NCBI GenBank assembly: GCA_027484105.1
Contig: JAIXUG010000005.1
Location: 186,001 to 250,000 of the forward strand
Reading direction: 5' to 3'
DNA length: 64,000 nucleotides
Source of the DNA: Comamonadaceae bacterium
GTDB taxonomy: Bacteria; Pseudomonadota; Gammaproteobacteria; Burkholderiales; Burkholderiaceae_C
The notes under the pieces were generated by a model. That model did no database searches. It was not told the DNA's origin and was given only the letters and a program-made list of their open reading frames with translations. Positions 35,749 to 43,884 of the stretch are shown here, one piece after another. Numbering within the stretch: the stretch's first letter is position 1; each line of letters starts with the position of its first letter. The position numbers and the translations under genes are program-made.

Positions 35749-36719
35749 TCGGCTTTGGCACCCGAATCGCGCACGATGACACGCCACTTGTCATGCTCAC
35801 GCTGGACGAATTGACCAAACTGGGCTGGCGTGCCGCCCGCGGGGTCTGCGCCCTGAGCGATCATTTGCTGCTCAATGGCAGGCACTTGCAACACTTCATT
35901 GACCGCTTTGTTGACCATGCTGATCACCGCTTCTGGCGTGCCCTTGGGGGCAAAAAACCCAAACCACGATCCGGCTTCGAATTGGGGGAAGCCTTTTTCA
36001 ACCACGGTGGGCACCTCGGGCATGGAGCGCGAACGCTTGAGCGAGCTCACCGCAATGGGTTTGAGCTTGCCCGCTGTGATGTGTGGCATCACAGACGGGA
36101 TGGTGGCAAACATGAACTGGATGCGGCCAGCCAAGAGATCCTTGAGGGCATCTGCACCCTTGTAGGGAATGTGGGTCGCCTCAAAACCCACCCGCTTGGA
36201 CAGCATGAAACTGGACAAGTGGGACGAGGTGCCAATGCCGGTCGAACCGTAATTGAGCTTGCCCGGATTCGCTTTGGCATAGGCGATGAGCTCTTCCATG
36301 GTGTTGGCCGGAACCGAAGGGTGGATGACCAGGACATTCGGGACATCCGCGATCTGAACAATCGGCACCAGGTCGGTCAAAGGGTTGTAGGGCAGCTTGC
36401 CATACAAGGTGGGGTTGACGGCAATCGGGCCCACAGAGTTGACGATCAGGGTGTACCCGTCTGGCGCAGAACGGACCACCAACTCGGTACCCAGGTTACC
36501 GCCCGCGCCAGGCTTGTTGTCGATGACAAAGGGCTGCTTGAGTTTGTCGCTCAGCTGTTGTGCCACCGTCCGCGCCAGGATGTCGGTGGTGCCCCCGGCC
36601 GTGAAGGCCACCACCACTTTGACCGGTTTTTGAGGGTAAGCCTGCGCCTGCGCCCAAGAAGGCCAGGCCATGAACAGGGCGGAAAGGGTGGCAGCAAGCC
36701 ACAGAGAGGGTGAAGGCAT
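35745..36719 (-). CDS. Bug (TctC-type) solute-binding protein, copy 3
   Basis: 324 residues from the ATG at 36719. Signal peptide LWLAATLSALFMAWPSWAQAQ. Family motifs: VKVVVAFTAGGTTDILARTV, VIDNKPGAGGNLGTELVVRSAPDGYTLIV, LNYGSTGIGTSSHLSSFML and IPYKGADALKDLLAG. It overlaps the hydroxyacid dehydrogenase gene by four bases and follows the class II aldolase gene. It presumably captures the substrate of the pathway encoded around it. Confidence 0.9.
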   Translation of the reverse strand: MPSPSLWLAATLSALFMAWPSWAQAQAYPQKPVKVVVAFTAGGTTDILARTVAQQLSDKLKQPFVIDNKPGAGGNLGTELVVRSAPDGYTLIVNSVGPIAVNPTLYGKLPYNPLTDLVPIVQIADVPNVLVIHPSVPANTMEELIAYAKANPGKLNYGSTGIGTSSHLSSFMLSKRVGFEATHIPYKGADALKDLLAGRIQFMFATIPSVMPHITAGKLKPIAVSSLKRSRSMPEVPTVVEKGFPQFEAGSWFGFFAPKGTPEAVISMVNKAVNEVLQVPAIEQQMIAQGADPAGGTPAQFGQFVQREHDKWRVIVRDSGAKAE

Positions 36720-36754
36720 GCGGATCTTTCGTTGGGTATGAAGAAGCCGTGGAC

Positions 36755-37543
36755 TCAGGTTTTGTAGCTGGGGTCCATGCGGTCGAGTTTGCGCAGCAAG
36801 GCGGGCCACTCCATCAGGCCATAAGGTCTGCGCGTGCCGGGCTGGTAGTTGTTCCAGGTTTCCTCCAGCACATCGGGCGCCACTTTGACGAAAGGCGTGT
36901 TGCAGGCCATGGCCGCGAGTTGGGCATGACACGACAACTCCAGGCGGTGCATCCAGTTGAAGGCTTCGCCCACACTGCGCCCCACGGTGAGGGCACCGTG
37001 GTTGCGCAAAATGAGGGCTTCACCCTGCCCCAGGTCTTTCACCAGCGAGGCTTGCTCAGCCAGATCCAGCACCACGCCTTGGTAGTCGTGGTAGCCGATC
37101 TTGAGGAAACGCATCGCAGTTTGGGTGATGGGCAAGAGACCGCATTCGAGCGAGGACACCGCCATGGAGGCCCAGCTGTGGGTGTGGATGACGCAGTCCA
37201 CCTCGGGACGCGCTTCGTGCACCGCGCTGTGGATCACGTAACCGGCTTTGTTGATGCCGTAGTTCAAATCACCAAAGTCGGGCTTGGACAGGATGTTGCC
37301 ATCGTGGTCGATTTTGATGAGGCTGGACGCTGTGATCTCCTCGTACATCATGCCGTAGGCGTTGATGAGAAAAGCACCGTCTTCGCCGGGCACCCGCGCC
37401 GAGATGTGGTTGGCCATCATGTCGGACATGCCGTAAATGGCCACCAGGCGGTAGCAAGCCGCCAAATCCACCCGGGCTTGCCACTCTGCAGGGGTGCAGC
37501 GCGCTTGCATCGATTCGATCTTCAAAAATCCATTTTCAACCAT
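36755..37543 (-). CDS. Class II aldolase / adducin-domain protein
   Basis: 262 residues. The zinc-binding residues of the fold are seen in VIHTHSWASMAVSS (HxH) and ILRNHGALTVGRSVGEAF (third His), with MANHISARVPGEDGAFLINAYGMMYEEITASSLIKID in the N-terminal part. Relatives are L-fuculose-phosphate aldolases, 3-oxo-tetronate phosphate decarboxylases and unassigned members in Bug-rich operons. Cleavage or decarboxylation of a hydroxy-oxoacid is the most likely reaction. It lies between two Bug genes in the CoA-transferase operon. Confidence 0.88.
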   Translation of the reverse strand: MVENGFLKIESMQARCTPAEWQARVDLAACYRLVAIYGMSDMMANHISARVPGEDGAFLINAYGMMYEEITASSLIKIDHDGNILSKPDFGDLNYGINKAGYVIHSAVHEARPEVDCVIHTHSWASMAVSSLECGLLPITQTAMRFLKIGYHDYQGVVLDLAEQASLVKDLGQGEALILRNHGALTVGRSVGEAFNWMHRLELSCHAQLAAMACNTPFVKVAPDVLEETWNNYQPGTRRPYGLMEWPALLRKLDRMDPSYKT

Positions 37544-37559
37544 GGCAACTCCTTGAGGC

Positions 37560-38531
37560 TCAGTCCAGTTTCACATCGGCCTTCTTGACCAAATTGACCC
37601 AGAACTTGGCATCTTCCGTCAAAAACGCTGCAAATTGCTCGGGCGTGGAGGAAACCGACACATCGGTGCCTTCGCGGGCCAAGGCGGCTTTCACCGAGGG
37701 TTGGGCCATGGCCGATTGCGCGGCATCAAAAATGCGCTTCATCACGGCTGGCGGTGTGCCCACGGGCACAAACAAACCATACCAAAACTCAATGGCGTAC
37801 TCGGGCAGTTTGGCCTCTTGCATGCCCGGCAAACCGGGGACCAAGGCCGAGCTGTTGCGGGTGCTGACGGCCAAGCCTTTCAAGCGACCCGCCTGGATCA
37901 TGGGCAAGACCGAAGGCGGCGTGCCAAAGGTCACTTGGGTGTCGCCCGCGATCACCGACTGGATGGCAGGCGCACCCCCGCGAAACGGGATGTGCACCAT
38001 GTCCACACCCGTGAGCTGGGTGAACAAGGCAGCCCCCAGGTGCGGGGCAGAGCCATTGCCCGAGGTGGCGTAGTTGATCTTGCCCGGTGATTGTTTGGCG
38101 CGCGCGATCAGGTCTTGCACCGAGTTGACGCCGATGTTGGGGTTGACCGCAATCACCAAAGGCGAGGTGGTGACTTTGGTGATGGGCACCAGGTCTTTGG
38201 GGGTGTAGTTCAGCTTGGGATTGAGCGCCGGGTTGACCGAGATACTGCTGGGGCTGGCCAACAAAATGCTGTAGCCATCGGGCGCGGATTTCGCCACGTT
38301 TTCTGCGGCAATGCTGGAGCCGGCGCCAGCGCGGTTTTCCACAATGATGCTTTGGCCAATGGCTTTGCCCATCGCGTCGCTGATGGCGCGCGCCACATAG
38401 TCGGCCGCGCCGCCTGGGGCAAAGCCCACCACCAGACGAATGGGTTTGTTGGGATAGGCAGCGCCTTGGGCTTGCACGCCCAGGGCGAAGCAAGAAAGGA
38501 CCAAAGCCGAAATCAGGTTTCTTTTGTTCAT
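37560..38531 (-). CDS. Bug (TctC-type) solute-binding protein, copy 4
   Basis: 323 residues. Signal peptide NKRNLISALVLSCFALGVQAQ. Family motifs: IRLVVGFAPGGAADYVARAI, IVENRAGAGSSIAAENVAKSAPDGYSILLA, INYATSGNGSAPHLGAALF and IPFRGGAPAIQSVIAG. It lies 17 bp behind its downstream aldolase neighbour and 37 bp from the MDR reductase gene. This is the third Bug gene in the same operon, which suggests more than one ligand or duplication of function. Confidence 0.9.
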   Translation of the reverse strand: MNKRNLISALVLSCFALGVQAQGAAYPNKPIRLVVGFAPGGAADYVARAISDAMGKAIGQSIIVENRAGAGSSIAAENVAKSAPDGYSILLASPSSISVNPALNPKLNYTPKDLVPITKVTTSPLVIAVNPNIGVNSVQDLIARAKQSPGKINYATSGNGSAPHLGAALFTQLTGVDMVHIPFRGGAPAIQSVIAGDTQVTFGTPPSVLPMIQAGRLKGLAVSTRNSSALVPGLPGMQEAKLPEYAIEFWYGLFVPVGTPPAVMKRIFDAAQSAMAQPSVKAALAREGTDVSVSSTPEQFAAFLTEDAKFWVNLVKKADVKLD

Positions 38532-38567
38532 GGTGTCGTCTCCTGTGAATTGAAAGTGAAAGGGTCT

Positions 38568-39551
38568 TCAGTTCGTGACGGGCATGCGCAGCACGATCTT
38601 GCCCGTGTGTTGGTTGCTTTCCATGTGGGCCTTGGCCTCGGCCAACTGGTCAAACTCAAACACCCGATCGAGCAAGGGCTGGATCCGGCCATCGGCAAAA
38701 GCCGGCAGGATTTGCGCCGCAAACTGGGCGATGCCATCGGCCCGCTGCGCGGGTGTCCGGTTTTTGTTCGAGACGCCAAACAAACACAGCCGCTTGGCGT
38801 GCAAGGCCTCCAAATCAATGGTGGCGTCAAGCGTGTTGTCGACATAGCCCACAAAACCCAAACGGCCCTGAAAAGCCATGCAGCGCATGCTTTCGGCAAA
38901 GACGCTGCCGCCCACGGTGTTGACCACCAGGTTGGCCCCTTTTTGCTCGGTGGCTTGCAGCACGGCCTGGTGGAAATCGGCCGCGCGGGTGCACAAGCCC
39001 ACATCCAGCCCCAGCGGCTTCAATTGGTCCAGCTTGGCCTGCGAGCCCGATGTGCCGATGACTTTGGCGCCCAAGACCTTGGCCATTTGCAAGCTGGCCA
39101 CCCCCACCCCGGATGACACGCCATTGATCAGCAACCACTGCCCTGCTTGCAGGTGGCCTTGCAAGACCAAGAGATCATAGGTCACCAAGAACGTGAGCGG
39201 GATCGATGCGGCTTGCTCCAGCGTGAAGTTGTCTGGCACGCGCATGATTTCGCGCACGTCCATCAAGGCGTACTCAGAAAAAGAACCGGGGCAGCGGCCC
39301 ATCACGCGATCGCCCAACTGCCAGGAACCGGTCTCGCTGCCCAGCTGAACGATCTGCCCTGCGCCCTCCATGCCCGCAGGCTTGCTGCCGCCTTTGCCAT
39401 GCAGGCCGTGGCCGATGATCAATTCGCCTCGGTTCAGCGAAGCCGCGTGCAGCTTAACCAAGACCTGACCCGCACCCGGGACAGGCCTGTCCACCTCGCG
39501 CAGTTCCATGCTGCCCTGGCCGTTGCTGATGTTCATCCAATACGATTTCAT
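38568..39551 (-). CDS. Zinc-free MDR-family quinone reductase-like protein
   Basis: 327 residues from the ATG at 39551, with GAGG upstream; an ATG at 39563 overlapping the stop of the upstream gene is the alternative. The medium-chain reductase fold shows GAGQVLVKLHAASLNRGELI, GMEGAGQIVQLG and the NADPH-binding part LLINGVSSGVGVASLQMAKVLGAKVIGTSG. The catalytic-zinc cysteine is absent, as in quinone or enoyl reductases. It probably reduces a C=C or quinone group of a pathway intermediate. Confidence 0.85.
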   Translation of the reverse strand: MKSYWMNISNGQGSMELREVDRPVPGAGQVLVKLHAASLNRGELIIGHGLHGKGGSKPAGMEGAGQIVQLGSETGSWQLGDRVMGRCPGSFSEYALMDVREIMRVPDNFTLEQAASIPLTFLVTYDLLVLQGHLQAGQWLLINGVSSGVGVASLQMAKVLGAKVIGTSGSQAKLDQLKPLGLDVGLCTRAADFHQAVLQATEQKGANLVVNTVGGSVFAESMRCMAFQGRLGFVGYVDNTLDATIDLEALHAKRLCLFGVSNKNRTPAQRADGIAQFAAQILPAFADGRIQPLLDRVFEFDQLAEAKAHMESNQHTGKIVLRMPVTN

Positions 39552-39559
39552 GGGGTGCC

Positions 39560-40369
39560 TCATTCGCCTTTGAAGACGGGTTTGCGTTTTTCCATGAAGG
39601 CCTTGCGGCCTTCGGCGTAGTCGGCGCTGTCAAAACAGCCGCGAATGAGTCGGGTGCACAAGTCCAGATCCAGCTCGGGCGAAGGCTTGAGGATTTCGCG
39701 GGTGATGACCTTGGCCGCCTGAATGGTCAGCGGCGCGTTCGCGGCCAAGGCCGAGGTGTACTCGGCCAGCAAGTCGGGCAATGCCTCGGGCGCGCAGACC
39801 CGCGTGACCAAACCCAAGCTTTGCGCTTCTTGCGCGTTGATTTTGCGGGCCGTGAAGAACAGGTCCTTGGCTGCGCCGGGGCCGATCAGATCCACCAGAT
39901 TTTTCATGGCCGAGTAACGGTAACCCAAACCCAGGCGGGCGGCGGGGACCGAGAACACGGCGTCGCTGGCGGCGATGCGCATGTCGCAGCTGATGGCCAC
40001 GTTGATGCCGCCACCGATGCAAAACCCGCGAATGCACGCCAGTGTGGGCTTCGGGAAGTTGAAGATGCCCATGAGCGCGGCCTCGGCCATGTGCTCGTAG
40101 CGGGTGACCGCCTCACGCGCCGCACGCATGTCTTCGAATTGCGAGATGTCGGCGCCCGACACAAAGGCTTTGTCACCCGCACCGGTGAACACCACCAAAC
40201 GCACGCGGGGGTCGTGCTCGGCCTGGTTCAACAGCATGGGCACGGCTTCCCACATGTCCACCGACAAGGCGTTGTGGCGCGCCACGTTGTTGAACTGGAT
40301 GAACAGCGTGCTGCCCTCCAGCCAGGTGTTGACCCGCTCGGTGGGCGAGGTGTAGACGATGTCGGACAT
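39560..40369 (-). CDS. Crotonase-fold (enoyl-CoA hydratase-like) protein lacking both catalytic glutamates
   Basis: 269 residues. The crotonase fold and CoA-binding oxyanion hole are clear: VVFTGAGDKAFVSGADISQFED and PTLACIRGFCIGGGINVAISCDMRIAA. The two glutamates of true hydratases (GGG-x-E and QPE-x-x-LG) are replaced: the first reads GGGINV and the second VPAARLG. It therefore probably does not hydrate enoyl-CoA but may act as isomerase, decarboxylase, thioesterase or C-C lyase on a CoA ester. It begins right where the CoA-transferase gene ends, in the same operon. Confidence 0.85.
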   Translation of the reverse strand: MSDIVYTSPTERVNTWLEGSTLFIQFNNVARHNALSVDMWEAVPMLLNQAEHDPRVRLVVFTGAGDKAFVSGADISQFEDMRAAREAVTRYEHMAEAALMGIFNFPKPTLACIRGFCIGGGINVAISCDMRIAASDAVFSVPAARLGLGYRYSAMKNLVDLIGPGAAKDLFFTARKINAQEAQSLGLVTRVCAPEALPDLLAEYTSALAANAPLTIQAAKVITREILKPSPELDLDLCTRLIRGCFDSADYAEGRKAFMEKRKPVFKGE

Positions 40370-41560
40370 TCAAAACACTCCTTTGGATTTCAAGGCGGCC
40401 AAGGTCTGCTCATCCAAGCCCAGCTCGCCCAGAATTTCTACGCTGTGCTCGCCACGGCGCGGCGCTGCGCGGGCGATGGTGCTGGGCGTGCGCTCCAGTT
40501 GCACCGGCTGACCCACCAAGCGCTGCGGGCCTTGGTGGACCGACACCACGTCTTTCACCATCTTCAGGTGTCGGACTTGCGGTTCGTTGAACACCTCGTC
40601 CATGCTGTTGATCAGGCCACAGGCCACACCGCCATCGTTCAGGCGTTCGATCCAGTAAGCACGGTCCCGCTTGCCCAGGCGTTCGTTGATTTCAGCGTTC
40701 AGCGCATCGCGGTGGACCGAGCGGCTGGGTTTGTCCTTGTAGCGCGGGTCGGTGACCCACTGCGGCGCTTCCAAGATGTCGCAAAAGCGCTCCCAAATCT
40801 TGGAGCCAAACACCGCGATGTTCATGTAGCCATCGCGCGCCTTGTACACCCCGGTGGGGATGCTGGTGGGGTGGAAATTGCCCGCCTGCGTGGCCACTTC
40901 TTCGTCGATCAGCCAACGCGAGGTTTGGAAGTCCATCATGTACACCATGGACTCCAAGAGCGAGGTGTACAGCCACTGGCCTTGGCCCGACTTTTCACGC
41001 TCGAGCAAAGCCACCAAGATGCCCTGCGCGGCAAAAATGCCGGCACACAAATCGGCAATCGGGATGCCCACCCGCATCGGGCCCTGCTCGGCCAGGCCGG
41101 TGACCGACATCAAACCGCCCATGCCCTGCGCGATCTGGTCAAAACCTGGCCTGTTGGCCAGGGGACCGGTTTGGCCAAAGCCCGAGATGCTGGCGTACAC
41201 CAAACCGGGGTTGTCTTTTTTCAGAGACTCGTAATCGATGCCGAGGCGGAACTTCACATCGGGGCGAAAGTTTTCCACCACCACATCGGCCTTGGCAATC
41301 AACTGCTTGAGCAGGGCAATGCCTTCGGGCTCTTTCAGGTTGAGGGTGATGGAGCGCTTGTTGCGGTGGGTGTACTGGTAGTCCGAGCCCTCCTGCCCGC
41401 CCAGCGTGTCGTCGCCACGCATGTGCTCGGGCATTTGCACCTGCACCACATCCGCCCCCCAATCGGCCAATTGGCGGCAGGCTGTGGGGCCTGCACGGAC
41501 CTGGGTCAAATCGATCACCCGAAATCGTGACAAAGCGGCTGAAGCTGGTTGATGCGGCAT
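40370..41560 (-). CDS. CaiB/BaiF-family (class III) CoA-transferase
   Basis: 396 residues from the ATG at 41560. Landmarks: RFRVIDLTQVRAGPTACRQLADWGADVVQVQ, NKRSITLNLKEPEGIALLKQLIAKADVVVENFRPDV and RPGFDQIAQGMGGLMSVTG, whose Asp is the covalent catalytic residue. It moves CoA between organic acids, activating the pathway substrate. It is the first gene of the leftward operon (CoA-transferase, crotonase-fold protein, MDR reductase, Bug, aldolase, Bug, dehydrogenase, Bug) and faces the GntR regulator. Confidence 0.9.
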   Translation of the reverse strand: MPHQPASAALSRFRVIDLTQVRAGPTACRQLADWGADVVQVQMPEHMRGDDTLGGQEGSDYQYTHRNKRSITLNLKEPEGIALLKQLIAKADVVVENFRPDVKFRLGIDYESLKKDNPGLVYASISGFGQTGPLANRPGFDQIAQGMGGLMSVTGLAEQGPMRVGIPIADLCAGIFAAQGILVALLEREKSGQGQWLYTSLLESMVYMMDFQTSRWLIDEEVATQAGNFHPTSIPTGVYKARDGYMNIAVFGSKIWERFCDILEAPQWVTDPRYKDKPSRSVHRDALNAEINERLGKRDRAYWIERLNDGGVACGLINSMDEVFNEPQVRHLKMVKDVVSVHQGPQRLVGQPVQLERTPSTIARAAPRRGEHSVEILGELGLDEQTLAALKSKGVF

Positions 41561-41675
41561 GGAGCTTGTTCCTGAACTCAAATGAACAGGCGCCCTTTTT
41601 CTCGTCTCCAAAAAGCCGCCCGTCGGACCCGTGCAAGCACGGCGAAAGAGCTTGAAAGTGTGAACGCCCACACCC

Positions 41676-41708
41676 AAAGTGTCAACACTTTAGAAAAATT
41701 GTTGACAC
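41676..41708. promoter_or_regulatory. Inverted repeats in the CoA-transferase / GntR divergent promoter
   Basis: AAAGTG-TCAA-CACTTT (41676-41691) is a 6-4-6 palindrome. GTGTCAAC (41679-41686) also pairs with GTTGACAC (41701-41708) over a 14-bp spacer. TTGACA, a good -35 element, occurs on both strands within these sequences. A FadR-type GntR repressor encoded 120 bp away is the obvious candidate binder. No biochemical support can be drawn from sequence. Confidence 0.55.
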
Positions 41709-41826
41709 ATTGGCGACGCCCACGCACTGTTTTTGCCCGCCATCGGTTACCATGAACCTGACTTGTTGGTGCGGCGTGAACGCCAGCGAAGTCCCCAGCA
41801 GGCCATGACAGCAACACCACCAGCCC

Positions 41827-42507
41827 ATGAATGTCACCCCCGATAAGCCCGAGCAAGGTTTGCCCGTCTTTGTGGCAGATCAGCTCAAGCAACTGATCTA
41901 CAGCGGCGAACTCAAGCCCGGCGAGCGCCTGAACGAAGCGGCCTTGGCCCTGCGCATGGGCACCAGCCGCGGTCCGGTGCGAGAAGCCATACGCATGCTC
42001 ACGGGCTTGGGCTTGGTCAAGGCCGTTTTGAACCGGGGGGTGTTTGTACGGCAAATGTCGGTGCGCGAAATGCTGGAGCTGTATGACCTGCGCGCCTTGG
42101 TCTTTGGGTTTGCCGCCGAACGGGCTGCCGACCACCTGGCCGAAAGCCACAAAGCCCAATTTGAAGACCTGCTCGATGCGATGGACAGGGCTTGTGAAAC
42201 CGAGAACGCCAACCAGTACTACGAGTTGAACTTGAAGTTCCACGCCTTGGTCCTGCAGCTGGCCAACAACCAAAGAGCCCAGGCGGCCTATGACGATTAC
42301 GTCAAGGAAATGCACCTTTTTAGGCGCGAATACTTCAATGCGCCGGGCAATATGCGGCAATCCAATGCCGAACACCGCACCCTCTACGAAGCCATTGCCA
42401 AAGGCTCCAGGGCCAAGGCCAAGTCCACTGCCGAACGCCACGTCCTCAAGGGGCGTGAACGCCTTTTGAGCAACATCGACAACACGACCCTTTTGGCAGG
42501 GCCTTGA
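41827..42507 (+). CDS. GntR-family regulator with FCD domain
   Basis: 226 residues. The GntR winged helix spans about residues 13-78 (LIYSGELKPGERLNEAALALRMGTSRGPVREAIRMLTGLGLV, then NRGVFVRQM). The all-helical FCD domain follows, with metal/ligand histidines expected in LNLKFHALVLQL and ERHVLKGRERL. FCD members bind organic acids and derepress catabolic operons. It is divergent from the CoA-transferase operon and 127 bp upstream of the oxygenase operon, so it could act on either. Confidence 0.9.
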   Translation: MNVTPDKPEQGLPVFVADQLKQLIYSGELKPGERLNEAALALRMGTSRGPVREAIRMLTGLGLVKAVLNRGVFVRQMSVREMLELYDLRALVFGFAAERAADHLAESHKAQFEDLLDAMDRACETENANQYYELNLKFHALVLQLANNQRAQAAYDDYVKEMHLFRREYFNAPGNMRQSNAEHRTLYEAIAKGSRAKAKSTAERHVLKGRERLLSNIDNTTLLAGP

Positions 42508-42558
42508 GGCGGTCAACATGGGCGCAGGCAAAGACCCATTCTCACACTCGGATTTGTA

Positions 42559-42587
42559 TTGACCTGAGGTCGCTCAAGGCAAATAAT
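42559..42587 (+). promoter_or_regulatory. Sigma-70-type promoter of the oxygenase operon
   Basis: TTGACC (42559-42564), 17-bp spacer, AATAAT (42582-42587). The start of transcription would fall at about 42594, inside the inverted repeat described next. This geometry is that of a repressed promoter. Confidence 0.65.
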
Positions 42588-42593
42588 CGATTG

Positions 42594-42615
42594 AACGTTT
42601 CAATCTGGAAACGTT
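42594..42615. promoter_or_regulatory. Candidate operator of the oxygenase operon, 8-6-8 inverted repeat
   Basis: AACGTTTC (42594-42601), six bases, GAAACGTT (42608-42615): perfect 8-bp arms placed over the predicted transcription start and 19 bp before the VOC gene. A similar repeat, with one arm perfect and one with two changes, is found at 61136-61157 at the head of the long convergent operon. The IclR protein encoded in that operon is the most likely binder. Confidence 0.65.
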
Positions 42616-42634
42616 GTTTTACCAAAGAAACATC

Positions 42635-43600
42635 ATGAGCGTTCTCGGTATCGATGAAATCACCTTTGGGGCCCAAGACATCCCACGCTGCCGCCAATTT
42701 TTTCTCGACTGGGGGCTTGCACTGGTCGAAGAATCACCTGTGCGGCTGGTCTTCGAGACCCTCAATGGCTGCCGTGTCATCGTGGCGCACTCCGATACTG
42801 CAGATCTACCGCCAGGGATAGAGCCGGACCCCACACTGCGTGAGGTGGTGTGGGGCGTTGCCTCAGCAACTGACGTGGAGCGCTACAGCGCAGCCATGAA
42901 GATGTGGCCTGGTTTTGTGCAGCAAGACCAGCGGGTGGGTTGTACAGACCCCAGTGGTCTGGCCGTTCGGGTGCAAGTGAGCCGGAAAAAAACGCTGGAC
43001 CTCGATTGCGCCCAAGTCAACACCTGGTCGGTTCGCTCCAGAGTCGATCAAGCCAGCCCGGCCTATGAGCGTGCTCACCCCATCGAAGTCGGACACGTGG
43101 TGCTTTTCGTGAAAGCACTGGACACAGTCACCGCGTTTTACCAGGACGTCTTGGGCTTTGTCATGTCAGACCGTTACCCTGGGCGTGGGCATTTTCTGCG
43201 CTGTGCGCCACGGGGTGGGCACCATGATTTGTTCTTGCTTCAGTTGCCAGAGGCCCGCAATGGTTTGAACCATGTGGCCTTCACCGTGCGGGATCACCAT
43301 GAAGTATTTGGCGGGGGTCTGCACATGTCACGCTGTGGTTGGGACACCGAATTGGGCCCTGGCAAGCACCCCATTTCATCGGCCATCTTTTGGTACTTCG
43401 TCAGTCCAGCCGGCGCCTTGGTCGAATATTACGCAGACGAGGACGAGTTGACAGAATCCTGGCAAGCGCGTGAATTCACCCCAGGGCCCACTGTTTTTGC
43501 CGAGTGGGCCATCAAAGGCGGTATCGACGGACAAACCCGACGACAAAAAAATGCCGACCCGCCCAGCGGCCGTTTCATGACCGACAAACCCAAATCCTGA
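42635..43600 (+). CDS. Two-domain VOC protein, type I extradiol dioxygenase-like
   Basis: 321 residues from the ATG at 42635. Two vicinal-oxygen-chelate modules are visible (about 5-115 and 150-270). In the second, H154 (IEVGHVVLFV), H213 (GLNHVAFTV) and E264 (ALVEYY) are placed like the 2-His-1-Glu iron triad of BphC-type extradiol dioxygenases. A C-terminal tail of 40 residues is not part of the fold. It may open a catechol-like ring formed by the Rieske enzyme encoded two genes downstream. Other VOC reactions cannot be excluded. Confidence 0.82.
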   Translation: MSVLGIDEITFGAQDIPRCRQFFLDWGLALVEESPVRLVFETLNGCRVIVAHSDTADLPPGIEPDPTLREVVWGVASATDVERYSAAMKMWPGFVQQDQRVGCTDPSGLAVRVQVSRKKTLDLDCAQVNTWSVRSRVDQASPAYERAHPIEVGHVVLFVKALDTVTAFYQDVLGFVMSDRYPGRGHFLRCAPRGGHHDLFLLQLPEARNGLNHVAFTVRDHHEVFGGGLHMSRCGWDTELGPGKHPISSAIFWYFVSPAGALVEYYADEDELTESWQAREFTPGPTVFAEWAIKGGIDGQTRRQKNADPPSGRFMTDKPKS

Positions 43601-43631
43601 AGGGCCTTGCCCTGAACCCGGAGACCTGTGC

Positions 43632-43865
43632 ATGACACACCATCCTGCCGCCCTGTACAACGCAACCCACCAAGCGCGCTCGGTTGCGCCCACCAGCTAC
43701 GAAAGCCTGCTGGGCGACTCGATTGAAAGGGCTTTTGCTGCAGGCATCCACGACTTGCCTGGTCTGGTGCAATACCTGAACACGGCAGGACCTTCTGGCC
43801 CCAATGGTCAGGCCTGGACACCCGAGAGCTACCAGCAGGAGATGGCCCGCCTGGCCGCCAGCTGA
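43632..43865 (+). CDS. Small recombinase-like helical protein of oxygenase operons
   Basis: 77 residues, no signal or membrane helix. The sequence SYESLLGDSIERAFAAGIHDLPGLVQYLNTAGP...WTPESYQQEMARLAAS resembles small proteins annotated as having a recombinase-like helix-turn-helix domain that precede Rieske oxygenases. Their role is unknown; they may help assemble the oxygenase or regulate it. It sits 19 bp before the Rieske gene in the same operon. Confidence 0.75.
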   Translation: MTHHPAALYNATHQARSVAPTSYESLLGDSIERAFAAGIHDLPGLVQYLNTAGPSGPNGQAWTPESYQQEMARLAAS

Positions 43866-43884
43866 TTCAACCGCAAGGAAAACC

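Noticed and set aside
39821-41530. 569-codon open frame on the plus strand
   Set aside because: It is antisense to the crotonase-like and CoA-transferase genes, has a His/Arg/Gly-biased translation without family motifs, and arises from GC-rich codon bias.
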